64,000 nucleotides of DNA from Aestuariivivens insulae (lineage in GTDB: Bacteria > Bacteroidota > Bacteroidia > Flavobacteriales > Flavobacteriaceae): assembly GCF_022662195.1 (NCBI RefSeq), contig NZ_JAKMCS010000006.1, positions 151,421 through 215,420 on the forward strand. Direction: 5' to 3'. Positions 16,172-24,118 of this stretch are shown here, one piece after another. Under the pieces are notes generated by a model that worked only from the letters and a program-made list of their open reading frames with translations, searched no databases and was not told the DNA's origin. The position numbers and the translations under genes are program-made. Position 1 is the first letter of the stretch; every line of letters starts with the position of its first letter.

Positions 16172-17050
16172 CTAATAATAAAGCTCATCCGTTTTTAAAT
16201 TCAAAAAGCGTTGTGTGGCAAAATGGGTACTCACCCAAGTAATAATAACGCCCAAAACAAATATTAAAGCAAATAAGAACCCTATAAGCAACGGATTGTT
16301 CAATAATCCTAAATCGGTAAAAGTTCTGTTGAGGTAGTAAAGCACAATGGCCATGCCTGCTAAAGCTAAAACGGCTCCAATAATACCCAAACGCACACTT
16401 TTCCAAACAAACGGCCTACGAATAAACTGCTTGGTAGCCCCAACCATTTGCATGGTTTTAATGGTAAATCGTTTGGAATACACGGCCAACCGGATGGAGC
16501 TGTTTATTAATAATACGGCTATTAAGGTAAAAATGCCACTAATGACCAATACCCAAAAACTAATTTTCTTAACGTTATCGTTCATTAGGTTTACCAAATC
16601 ATTGTCATAAGACACCTCGTCAACAAAGTTTTTAGTTAAAGCTTCCGTTGAAATTTTTTCAAGGTGTTCCGAAGTTACAAAATCGGCTTTTAAATGTATG
16701 TCTATAGAGTTCTGTAAGGGGTTGTAACCCACAAAATCCATAAAGTCCTCACCGTTTTCGGCTTTCATAAATTCGGCAGCTTGCTCTTTGGAAACGTATT
16801 CGGTGGATTTTACATAATCGGCCATGGCTAAACTTTTTTCCAGCTGATTGATCTCAACCTCTTTGGCCGAATCCTTCAAATAAATGGTAAGCACCACCTG
16901 TTCTTTAAAATGATTGGATACTTTTTTGGCATTAAGTACCAACATGCCCAATAGGCCTAATAAAAACAATACCAAAGCAATACTTAGTACCACTGAAAAA
17001 TAGGAAGAAATAAGTCGGCGTTTTTGGTGCTTTTCAAAAGATGAACTCAT
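16172..17050 (-). CDS. ftsX: Cell division protein FtsX (ABC-type permease)
   Basis: A 292-residue FtsX. It forms the membrane part of FtsEX, which signals to septal peptidoglycan hydrolases. An N-terminal helix (about 18-38) is followed by an extracytoplasmic domain with KDSAKEVEINQLEKSL and the YVSKEQAAEFM motif. Three more helices follow (about 172-190, 222-244, 262-282), and a conserved GATKQFIRRPF loop lies between them. ftsE is not adjacent. Confidence 0.94.
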   Translation of the reverse strand: MSSSFEKHQKRRLISSYFSVVLSIALVLFLLGLLGMLVLNAKKVSNHFKEQVVLTIYLKDSAKEVEINQLEKSLAMADYVKSTEYVSKEQAAEFMKAENGEDFMDFVGYNPLQNSIDIHLKADFVTSEHLEKISTEALTKNFVDEVSYDNDLVNLMNDNVKKISFWVLVISGIFTLIAVLLINSSIRLAVYSKRFTIKTMQMVGATKQFIRRPFVWKSVRLGIIGAVLALAGMAIVLYYLNRTFTDLGLLNNPLLIGFLFALIFVLGVIITWVSTHFATQRFLNLKTDELYY

Positions 17051-17303
17051 GCCATGATCGATTTAAGATGTAAAAATAATAAAGTATATCTAATCTCTTA
17101 TATAAACCAGAACATATCTGTTTTAGTATGTACACGACAAATTTTATCCTTTGGTAAAAGATTGATGGGATTGATGGTGATTGAAAGGATAGCATATAGT
17201 TAACCATTAAAAATTTACGAAGTTAGATTAACTGAATACTTAATACTGAGACTAGCCGCAGAATAGTAAAACCCCGCAAAAGTGATTGGAGCGGCAGCTT
17301 TTA

Positions 17304-17452
17304 GCCCCACCTAACCTCCCCAAAGTGGAGGAACTCTTACTCAAACGTATTAAAGAATTTTTCGAAACCAACTATCCACAAGGCAAAGCCTCGAAGAATT
17401 CTTCTCGATTAAAACCAAGAAACCCCTCCCCTTCGGGGAGGCTGGGAGGGGC
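17304..17452. repeat. Composite inverted-repeat element in the ftsX-permease gap
   Basis: Positions 17304-17325 and 17431-17452 are 22-base imperfect inverted repeats (18 of 22 pair), built on CCTCCCC/GGGGAGG. The right arm is itself a hairpin (CCTCCCCTTCGGGGAGG). Inside, AGAATTTTTCGA near 17353 pairs with TCGAAGAATTCT. An open frame across it (17286-17558) looks like a by-product of the repeat. The rest of the 484-base gap (17051-17303, 17453-17534) shows nothing I can assign. Confidence 0.55.
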
Positions 17453-17534
17453 AACGGTGGCTTTGCCATTTGCCCAAAAAACATTTGCAAAACTAATATG
17501 CGACGCACGTCTATTTTTAGTATGGAATATGTTT

Positions 17535-18440
17535 TTATTTTGGTTTCTTGCTAATTAAATACACACCAAAAACCACCAAAAGGCAACTTGCTATCTTAAT
17601 AAGGTCTATGTCCTGTTGGTACTGGCTATGGTTTAAAACAAAAGCATAAATGCTTACAAGTATAAAATTGATGGCTGGCTGTAGATAAATATAACTGCTA
17701 TTTACCGACGGCGATACAAAATTTAGGGCATATACATTAAACAAGTAGGCGAAAAAGGTGGTGAATACAACCACATAGCCAATGGTTAAGTAGGTGCTAA
17801 GGGTAAAGGCACTAAAATTGGTATTTAAAAAGTCGGGTAGGCCAAAGGGAAGCATAAATATAAAACCGAATAAAAACACCCAACTAATTATGGTTATGGC
17901 ACTGTACTTTTTCATAAGGGGCTTTACAATAACCAGATAGGCGCCATAGCTACAGGCATTTAAAAAAATGCATAGATTTCCCAAAAAAGAACTCGTACCT
18001 CCTGCATTATTCCCATAAACAATTAATAGAACAGCTCCAATAGAACCTATGCCAATGCCTAAAAGTTTGTTTTTGGTAAAGCGTTCTTTTAACAAAAAGA
18101 AACTGAATACCAATACCAAAACAGGAACAATGGTCATGATTATGGAAGCATCAACAGGTGAGGTTAAGTTAATACCATGAAAAAACAATAGTTGGTTGGC
18201 AGCAGCACCAAGCAACCCACAAAGGATTAGTCGAGGCCAATCGGTTTTGCTAATTTTTTCCTTGGCAAAGGCTTGTTTCAATAGCCAAAACAGTATTGTG
18301 GCACAGATCAATCGGATGAAAACAAAAGCCGAAGGGCCTATTTTATGGGGCATAATACCTTTGGCTACAATATAGTTAATACCATAGATAAGGTTGGCGC
18401 CAAGTAAGGCTAGATGTGCTTTTAAAATATTGCTGTTCAA
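17535..18440 (-). CDS. EamA/DMT-superfamily permease
   Basis: A 301-residue integral membrane protein with ten predicted helices in two EamA repeats (about 8-140 and 155-298). Typical features are the conserved Pro at VVPVLVLVFSFF and the LLKERF motif that ends the first repeat. It probably exports a small metabolite or amino acid; the substrate is unknown. It is divergent from leuS. Confidence 0.9.
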   Translation of the reverse strand: MNSNILKAHLALLGANLIYGINYIVAKGIMPHKIGPSAFVFIRLICATILFWLLKQAFAKEKISKTDWPRLILCGLLGAAANQLLFFHGINLTSPVDASIIMTIVPVLVLVFSFFLLKERFTKNKLLGIGIGSIGAVLLIVYGNNAGGTSSFLGNLCIFLNACSYGAYLVIVKPLMKKYSAITIISWVFLFGFIFMLPFGLPDFLNTNFSAFTLSTYLTIGYVVVFTTFFAYLFNVYALNFVSPSVNSSYIYLQPAINFILVSIYAFVLNHSQYQQDIDLIKIASCLLVVFGVYLISKKPK

Positions 18441-18568
18441 GGCTAGGTTTTATGATGTTTTTAAAAAGTTTGACAAAAGTAAATTTATTATTCCACAAAA
18501 ATGAATTTTAATGGGAAGAGCCTCAGGATTTATTATAAGTAAAGGTTTTTCAGTTGGTTAATAAACTG

Positions 18569-18576
18569 TAAATTTG
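18569..18576 (+). promoter_or_regulatory. Predicted -7 element upstream of leuS
   Basis: TAAATTTG fits TAnnTTTG. No well-spaced TTG is present, so the -33 is weak. The transcript would carry the palindromic repeat at 18591-18662 in its leader. Confidence 0.4.
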
Positions 18577-18590
18577 CAACTTTAAAAATC

Positions 18591-18662
18591 GTCATTCCGA
18601 GGAGTGAAACGACGTGGTAATCTTTTTAATTAGCAGATTGCTTCACTTTGTTCGCAATGACG
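18591..18662. repeat. Palindromic repeat in the leuS leader
   Basis: The left arm begins GTCATTCCGAGGAGTGAAAC and the right arm ends TTGTTCGCAATGAC; they pair imperfectly. It is the same class as the element that starts right after leuS (21734) and resembles the segment inside leuS at 19564. Confidence 0.7.
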
Positions 18663-18690
18663 TTAATATTTTTAAGATTTTAGAGTAAAG

Positions 18691-21600
18691 ATGAGATACG
18701 ATTTCAATACAATCGAAAGAAAGTGGCAAGATTATTGGGCCAAAAACCAAACTTTTAAAGCCGAAAACCATAGCGATAAACCCAAATACTATGTGTTGGA
18801 TATGTTCCCTTACCCAAGTGGTGCCGGGCTACATGTTGGACATCCGTTAGGGTATATTGCCTCCGATATTTATGCGCGTTACAAACGTCATCAAGGCTTT
18901 AATGTGTTGCACCCACAGGGGTATGATAGTTTTGGTTTGCCAGCCGAACAGTATGCCATTCAAACGGGGCAGCATCCTGCAATTACAACCGAAGAGAATA
19001 TAAAAACCTACCGTCGTCAGTTAGACCAAATCGGGTTTTCGTTCGATTGGTCTCGTGAGGTACGTACGTCGGATCCTAAATATTATAAATGGACGCAGTG
19101 GATTTTTATCCAATTGTTCAATTCGTGGTATAATAATGATGCCAATAAAGCTGAAGACATTTCAGAATTAGTAAAAATATTTGAAGCGGAAGGCAATGCC
19201 AATGTCAACGCTGCTAGCGATGATGCTATTGAAATTTTTACTGCGGAAGATTGGAACAGTTTTTCTTCGGAAAAGCAACAAGAGATTTTATTACAATATA
19301 GATTAACCTATTTAGCTGAAACCGAAGTAAACTGGTGTCCGGCTTTGGGAACGGTTTTGGCCAATGACGAAATTGTTAATGGCGTATCGGAACGTGGTGG
19401 ACATCCCGTTATCCGAAAGAAAATGACCCAGTGGAGTATGCGTATTTCGGCTTATGCCGAACGTTTACTTCAAGGCCTGGAAACCATAGACTGGACCGAT
19501 TCGCTTAAGGAAAGTCAGCGCAATTGGATAGGTAAGTCGGTTGGAGCTTCGGTTATTTTTCCTGTCATTCCGACAGAGCGAAGCGGCGAGGAATCTCATG
19601 AAATATCTGTTTTTACTACACGCCCTGATACCATTTTCGGTGTGAGTTTTATGACCCTTGCACCAGAACACGAATTGGTATCACTAATAACCACACCTGA
19701 GCAAAAAGCCGAGGTCGACGCTTATGTCGAAGCCACAGCAAAACGTAGCGAACGCGATAGGATGGCCGATGTAAAAACCATTACAGGAGCGTTTACAGGG
19801 GCTTATGCCGAGCATCCATTTACCAAGGAACCCATTCCAATTTGGATAGGTGATTATGTGTTGGCAGGTTACGGTACCGGAGCAGTGATGTCTGTACCAT
19901 GTGGTGACCAACGCGATTACGATTTTGCGAAGCATTTTAATATTCCCATTCCTAATATTTTTGAAGGTGTTGATATTTCTGAAGAAGCCTTTGCAGATAA
20001 GGACAATACCGTAATTGCCAATAGCGATTTTCTTAATGGCCTAAACTATAAAAAGGCTACCAAAAAGATAATTGAGGAACTGGAAAAGTTGGGTCTAGGT
20101 GAAGGGAAGACCAATTACAGGTTACGCGATGCGGTGTTTAGTCGTCAGCGTTATTGGGGCGAACCATTTCCGGTATATTATGTCAATGGCATGCCGCAAA
20201 TGATAGATGCACAATATTTACCTATTACCTTGCCCGAAGTTGAAAAGTATCTCCCTACCGAAACGGGCGAACCACCACTGGGCAATGCCACGGTTTGGGC
20301 TTGGGATACCAAAAACAATAAAGTAGTATCCAACGACTTGGTGACTGAGGCTCCCGAAGTCACCGGTGAGAATCAAGTCGCTTCGAGTACCTCAGCGACC
20401 ACAGATAATGGCATCTACCCATTAGAGTTAAACACTATGCCAGGATGGGCGGGAAGCTCGCAATATTTTAATCGTTATATGGATCCGCATAATGAGGATG
20501 AAATCTTCTCGCAAGAGGCCATTAACTATTGGCAGCAGGTGGACTTGTACATAGGCGGTAGCGAGCATGCCACTGGGCATTTGTTGTATTCTAGATTCTG
20601 GCAAAAATTTATGTTCGATAAAGGTTTGGTGCCTTACGACGAGTTCGCCAAAAAACTGATTAATCAAGGGATGATTTTGGGGACGAGTGCGTTTGTAAGA
20701 AGATTAGATGGTGTTTATTTTGAAGATGATAAAGGAGTAATGAAAGGAGCATATAATGTTAGTTCAAATATTTATTTATCAGAAGGGAGAGTTTCAAATC
20801 AAGCATTTTTGAAAGAATTGCTTCTAAATCTAAAAGAAGAAAATCCAAAAATCACTAATGAAAAGGTTTTCGATAATTTAGATAAGAATTATAAAATATG
20901 TTTGCGAAAAGGAATTCATGCCGATGTGTCTTTTGTAAACGCTTCAGATGAATTGGATATTGAAGCTTTTAAAAACTGGCAACCAGAGTTTAAGGATGCA
21001 GAGTTTATCTGTGAAGAAGATGGAACATTTAAAGTAAGTCGCGAAGTCGAAAAAATGTCCAAATCCAAATACAACGTCGTCAATCCGGATAATATCTGCG
21101 AGCAATATGGTGCCGACAGTTTACGTTTGTATGAAATGTTCTTAGGGCCATTAGAGCAATACAAACCTTGGAACACAGCGGGAATCACAGGTGTACACTC
21201 CTTCCTTAAGAAGTTATGGAAGCTGTATAACGACGATAATGGTCTTAAAGTAAACGATGAAGAGCCGTCAAAGGATAGTTTAAAAACTTTGCATAAAACC
21301 ATTAAAAAGGTTCAGGAAGATATCGAGAATTTTTCGTTCAATACGTCGGTATCCACTTTTATGATTGCCGTAAATGAGCTAACCGCTCAAAAGTGTATTT
21401 CTAAAGAGATTTTAGAACCCCTTTTAATTTTAATTTCACCCTATGCACCTCACATTGCCGAGGAATTATGGAGTCAGTTAGGACATCAAGAGTCTATTGC
21501 AATGGCGCCATTTCCCCAGTTTGATGAAAAGCATTTGGTAGAAAGCAGCAAGAATTACCCCATTTCATTTAACGGAAAAATGCGTTTTACTATGGAATTG

Positions 21601-21732
21601 CCGTTAGATATGGGTAAAGACGATATTGAAAAAGCAGTGTTGGCAAACGAAAAGACCCAAGAACAGTTACAAGGGCGTACCCCTAAAAAGGTGATTGTGG
21701 TTCCTGGGAAGATTGTGAATATAGTAGGTTAA
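18691..21732 (+). CDS. leuS: Leucyl-tRNA synthetase with in-frame repeat insertions
   Basis: Charges tRNA-Leu. At 1013 residues it is long for the family. The class I signatures are HVGH (48-51) and KMSKS (788-792). The editing (CP1) domain has FTTRPDTIFGV and GTGAVMSVPCGDQRDYDF. The Bacteroidota-type insert before KMSKS (about 670-780) is present. Two stretches look like palindromic repeat DNA translated in frame: residues 292-303 (VIPTERSGEESH) in an editing-domain strand-loop, and residues 551-570 between WAWDTKNNKVVSNDL and YPLELNTMPGWAGSS. Repeats of related classes flank the gene on both sides. The active-site motifs are intact, so the enzyme should be functional. Confidence 0.96.
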   Translation: MRYDFNTIERKWQDYWAKNQTFKAENHSDKPKYYVLDMFPYPSGAGLHVGHPLGYIASDIYARYKRHQGFNVLHPQGYDSFGLPAEQYAIQTGQHPAITTEENIKTYRRQLDQIGFSFDWSREVRTSDPKYYKWTQWIFIQLFNSWYNNDANKAEDISELVKIFEAEGNANVNAASDDAIEIFTAEDWNSFSSEKQQEILLQYRLTYLAETEVNWCPALGTVLANDEIVNGVSERGGHPVIRKKMTQWSMRISAYAERLLQGLETIDWTDSLKESQRNWIGKSVGASVIFPVIPTERSGEESHEISVFTTRPDTIFGVSFMTLAPEHELVSLITTPEQKAEVDAYVEATAKRSERDRMADVKTITGAFTGAYAEHPFTKEPIPIWIGDYVLAGYGTGAVMSVPCGDQRDYDFAKHFNIPIPNIFEGVDISEEAFADKDNTVIANSDFLNGLNYKKATKKIIEELEKLGLGEGKTNYRLRDAVFSRQRYWGEPFPVYYVNGMPQMIDAQYLPITLPEVEKYLPTETGEPPLGNATVWAWDTKNNKVVSNDLVTEAPEVTGENQVASSTSATTDNGIYPLELNTMPGWAGSSQYFNRYMDPHNEDEIFSQEAINYWQQVDLYIGGSEHATGHLLYSRFWQKFMFDKGLVPYDEFAKKLINQGMILGTSAFVRRLDGVYFEDDKGVMKGAYNVSSNIYLSEGRVSNQAFLKELLLNLKEENPKITNEKVFDNLDKNYKICLRKGIHADVSFVNASDELDIEAFKNWQPEFKDAEFICEEDGTFKVSREVEKMSKSKYNVVNPDNICEQYGADSLRLYEMFLGPLEQYKPWNTAGITGVHSFLKKLWKLYNDDNGLKVNDEEPSKDSLKTLHKTIKKVQEDIENFSFNTSVSTFMIAVNELTAQKCISKEILEPLLILISPYAPHIAEELWSQLGHQESIAMAPFPQFDEKHLVESSKNYPISFNGKMRFTMELPLDMGKDDIEKAVLANEKTQEQLQGRTPKKVIVVPGKIVNIVG
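19564..19599 (+). repeat. Interspersed repeat segment inside leuS
   Basis: The 36 bases start GTCATTCCGACAGAGCGAAG and end AGGAATCTCAT. They read like the intergenic repeat class at 18591 and 21734 (GTCATT-C-GAGG...AATCT). They encode residues 292-303 in frame. Confidence 0.6.
20341..20400 (+). repeat. Double-hairpin palindromic repeat inside leuS
   Basis: Two adjacent hairpins, GTGAC...GTCAC (20341-20363) and GTCGCT...AGCGAC (20377-20399), have loops that are near complements (TGAGGCTCCCGAA against TTCGAGTACCTCA). This is the layout of the intergenic element at 33943-34020. It is translated in frame as residues 551-570. Confidence 0.7.
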
Positions 21733-21733
21733 T

Positions 21734-21833
21734 GTCATTACGAGGAAGGAACGACCGAAGTAATCTGTATAATTGAAAGTTTAATTCGTGAGATTGCTTT
21801 ATCCAGACGTTTGCAGTCTGGATTCGCAATGAC
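21734..21833. repeat. Palindromic repeat immediately after leuS
   Basis: It begins GTCATTACGAGGAAGGAACG two bases after the leuS stop and ends GGATTCGCAATGAC. It contains an inner hairpin CCAGAC/GTCTGG (21803-21821). It is a relative of the element at 18591-18662. Confidence 0.7.
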
Positions 21834-21854
21834 ATTCATAAAAAAAAAGAAATC

Positions 21855-22160
21855 ATGAAAAAATGGATTTTAATAGTAGCGTTAATTGTAATGGCCTCAT
21901 GCGCTAACCAAGAAAAAAAGCAAACCGTAGAACTGTCATATGGGCAATGCCAGTTTGGGATGACCTCTCAAGATGGTTGTGATTTAGCGGTTAGAATAGA
22001 TGGAAAATCATACTTTGTAGATGGTGCTCATATCGACGATTTTGGGGATGCCCATGATGAGGGAACGGGATTTTGCGAAGTGATTAGAAAAGCCGAAGTT
22101 AAAGGTGAATTAGTTGACCATCGGTTTAAGGTGAGTTCGGTGAAGTTATTGGAAGAATAA
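21855..22160 (+). CDS. Small DUF6370-type lipoprotein
   Basis: A 101-residue lipoprotein with lipobox VMASC (Cys about 16). The mature part has GQCQFGMTSQDGCDLAVRIDGKSYFVDG and FCEVIRKAEVKGEL, with a Cys pattern (CQF, GCD, FCE) that could hold a metal or disulphide. It matches the DUF6370 pattern from memory; no function is known. It lies 9 bases before the SemiSWEET gene, so the two are likely co-transcribed. Confidence 0.7.
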   Translation: MKKWILIVALIVMASCANQEKKQTVELSYGQCQFGMTSQDGCDLAVRIDGKSYFVDGAHIDDFGDAHDEGTGFCEVIRKAEVKGELVDHRFKVSSVKLLEE

Positions 22161-22169
22161 TTTATCATA

Positions 22170-22424
22170 ATGGAAATCATTGGTTTTGTTGCCGCCGTAT
22201 TAACCACGGCTGCCTTTCTGCCGCAAGTATATAAAACCTGGAAAACCAAGGATGTGTCCAGTTTGTCCTTGCCCATGTTACTTATGTTTTTTGTTGGTAT
22301 AGTGGGTTGGTTGGTTTATGGGTTTTTAAAACAAAGTCCGTCCATGATTTTTGCCAATACCATAACTATAGTCTCTTCGTTTTTGCTGGTCTATTTTAAA
22401 ATTAAATACGGTAAAAATAATTAG
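22170..22424 (+). CDS. SemiSWEET-type (PQ-loop) sugar transporter
   Basis: An 84-residue membrane protein with three helices. It carries the PQ-loop (AAFLPQVYKTWKTKDVSSLS) followed by LPMLLMFFVGIVGWLVYG, the pattern of bacterial SemiSWEETs, which work as dimers to move small sugars. The asparagine expected in helix 3 may be the one in FANTITIVSS. The substrate is not known. Confidence 0.9.
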   Translation: MEIIGFVAAVLTTAAFLPQVYKTWKTKDVSSLSLPMLLMFFVGIVGWLVYGFLKQSPSMIFANTITIVSSFLLVYFKIKYGKNN

Positions 22425-22500
22425 GACTGACAAAATTTCTTAACTTTTATTTGGCTTATTTTTTGCTGTTCAAAAGGTATATTTACAAAAAAATTAAATC

Positions 22501-23196
22501 ATGATAGGATATTATATATTAATTGGGGCTATAGCCTTAGTAAGTTGGGCTGTAAGTAACACCTTAAAACGTAAATTCGAAAAGTACTCTAAGGTACAAT
22601 TGCGTAATGGTATGAGCGGTCGTGAGATTGCCGAAAAGATGTTGGCAGATCATGGTATTTATGATGTGGAGGTGATTTCTACACCAGGCCAGTTAACAGA
22701 CCATTACAACCCTAAAAATAAGACTGTTAATTTAAGTGAAGCCGTATATAACCAGCGTAATGCGGCGGCAGCAGCTGTTGCAGCACACGAATGTGGTCAT
22801 GCCGTACAACATGCCCAAGCCTACCAGTGGTTGCAGATGCGTTCTGCTTTAGTACCTGTGGTAAGTGTGTCGTCTGGAATGTCGCAGTGGTTAATTATTG
22901 GAGGTTTGGTACTCGGTGGAGCTGCAGGAATGGGCTTAGGCTGGTGGGTAGCTGCTTTAGGTGTGGTTCTTATGGGGTTTGCGACTTTGTTTAGTTTTAT
23001 CACCTTACCTGTAGAATACGATGCCAGTAACCGTGCCTTAGCATGGTTAAAGAACAAGAACATGGTGTCGCAACAAGAATATGAAGGTTCTCAAGATGCC
23101 TTAAAATGGGCGGCTAGAACCTATTTAGTAGCTGCTATTGGTGCTTTGGCCAATTTACTGTACTGGGCACTTCAAGTCTTTGGAGGTAGAGACTAG
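22501..23196 (+). CDS. Membrane zinc metallopeptidase (YugP/Zn_peptidase_2 type)
   Basis: A 231-residue integral membrane protease. Helix 1 lies at about 3-18. The zinc motif is HECGH within AAAVAAHECGHAVQHAQ (about residues 91-107). Two to three hydrophobic helices follow (125-165 and 205-225), with a conserved LPVEYDASNRALAWL segment. The family is common in Bacteroidota and Firmicutes; the substrate is unknown. Confidence 0.9.
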   Translation: MIGYYILIGAIALVSWAVSNTLKRKFEKYSKVQLRNGMSGREIAEKMLADHGIYDVEVISTPGQLTDHYNPKNKTVNLSEAVYNQRNAAAAAVAAHECGHAVQHAQAYQWLQMRSALVPVVSVSSGMSQWLIIGGLVLGGAAGMGLGWWVAALGVVLMGFATLFSFITLPVEYDASNRALAWLKNKNMVSQQEYEGSQDALKWAARTYLVAAIGALANLLYWALQVFGGRD

Positions 23197-23242
23197 TTGT
23201 TTTGACAAGTTAGGGGTAAACAAAAAACATGTACTTAAATTG

Positions 23243-23271
23243 TTGATTGATAATATGATTTAGTATTTTTG
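23243..23271 (+). promoter_or_regulatory. Predicted promoter of the toxin-antitoxin pair
   Basis: TTG at 23243-23245 and TATTTTTG at 23264-23271 with an 18-base spacer. The expected transcript start is only a few bases before the ATG at 23281/23287, so the mRNA would be nearly leaderless. Confidence 0.6.
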
Positions 23272-23286
23272 ATAAAACAGATGATT

Positions 23287-23514
23287 ATGAGGACAATCCA
23301 TTTAAATATACCTGATAATGTTGATTTGAAAGATCATGATTTTTCAATGATAATTGCTGCTAAGTTATATGAGGATGCTAAGCTGTCTGCCGGACAGGCT
23401 GCAGAGGTTGCTGGATTGTCAAAAAGGGCATTTATTGAAATACTAGGGAAATATGGGGTTTCAATTTTTAGCTCATCGATTTCTGATTTACATTCCGATA
23501 TAGCAAATGCCTAA
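23287..23514 (+). CDS. UPF0175-family antitoxin
   Basis: About 75 residues starting MRTIHLNIPDNV; ATG 23281 is a second candidate start, and the TTG at 23269 falls inside the promoter. The UPF0175 pattern is clear: a ribbon-like N-terminal strand, AAKLYEDAKLSAGQAAEVAGLSKRAF as a helix-turn-helix-like core, then GKYGVSIF. Such proteins pair with DUF3368 PIN-type toxins. It overlaps the downstream toxin gene by 8 bases, typical for toxin-antitoxin operons. Confidence 0.85.
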   Translation: MRTIHLNIPDNVDLKDHDFSMIIAAKLYEDAKLSAGQAAEVAGLSKRAFIEILGKYGVSIFSSSISDLHSDIANA

Positions 23515-23962
23515 GGTTGTTATTTCAGATGCGAGTACTTTGATAATTTTTCATAAGATTGATGAGTTTGATCTTTTGCATAAAGTTTATGGAGAATTGG
23601 TTACTACTCCTAAGGTTGCAGAAGAATTTGGAGAAGAATTACCAAAATGGATTAAGCTTAAATCTGTTTCAGATAAAAAATATCAAGATTTTTTAGAGAC
23701 ACTAGTCGATTCTGGAGAAGCAAGTGCGATAGCATTGGCAGTTGAGTATGACGATGTTTTACTTTTACTTGATGATTTAAAAGCAAGAAAGCTGGCGATT
23801 CAATTGAAATTTAAAATTACCGGCACTCTTGGAGTTATTCATAAAGCAAAACAAATGTCGATTATTGAAAAGGTAAAGCCATTGGTCGATAAATTATTGT
23901 TGACAAATTTTCGAATAGCTGATAACGTTATAGCTGAAATTTTAAAATTAAACGATGAATAG
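23507..23962 (+). CDS. DUF3368 PIN-like toxin
   Basis: A 151-residue PIN-fold protein, a likely ribonuclease toxin. The acidic cluster is visible: Asp in VISDASTLI, Glu in DSGEASAIALA and Asp in LLLDDLKARKLA, the order seen in PIN/VapC-like enzymes. The C terminus is KQMSIIEKVKPLVDKL...FRIADNVIAEIL. It is encoded right after, and overlapping, the UPF0175 antitoxin. RNA target unknown. Confidence 0.85.
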   Translation: MPKVVISDASTLIIFHKIDEFDLLHKVYGELVTTPKVAEEFGEELPKWIKLKSVSDKKYQDFLETLVDSGEASAIALAVEYDDVLLLLDDLKARKLAIQLKFKITGTLGVIHKAKQMSIIEKVKPLVDKLLLTNFRIADNVIAEILKLNDE

Positions 23963-24061
23963 GTTGATAGATAACCTTTAAAGTCGAAATTTCTCATATA
24001 TTGTGGTACGTACTTAGTATTCTAATGTCACGCGATTAGAAACTAAATAAAATAGATATAT

Positions 24062-24093
24062 AAAGCTCTGAAATTTTTCAGGGCTTTTTTGTT
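24062..24093 (+). terminator. Intrinsic terminator after the toxin-antitoxin pair
   Basis: AAGCTCTGAA pairs with TTCAGGGCTT (one G-U) and is followed by TTTTT. It isolates the pair from the MutS-like gene. Confidence 0.75.
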
Positions 24094-24118
24094 TCTTTAC
24101 CCAACAATACTATAAGAA

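Noticed and set aside
17286-17558. Open frame of 90 codons on the plus strand
   Set aside because: It runs through the composite inverted repeat, has no recognisable domain and its frame is explained by the repeat sequence; it also overlaps the end of the EamA gene.
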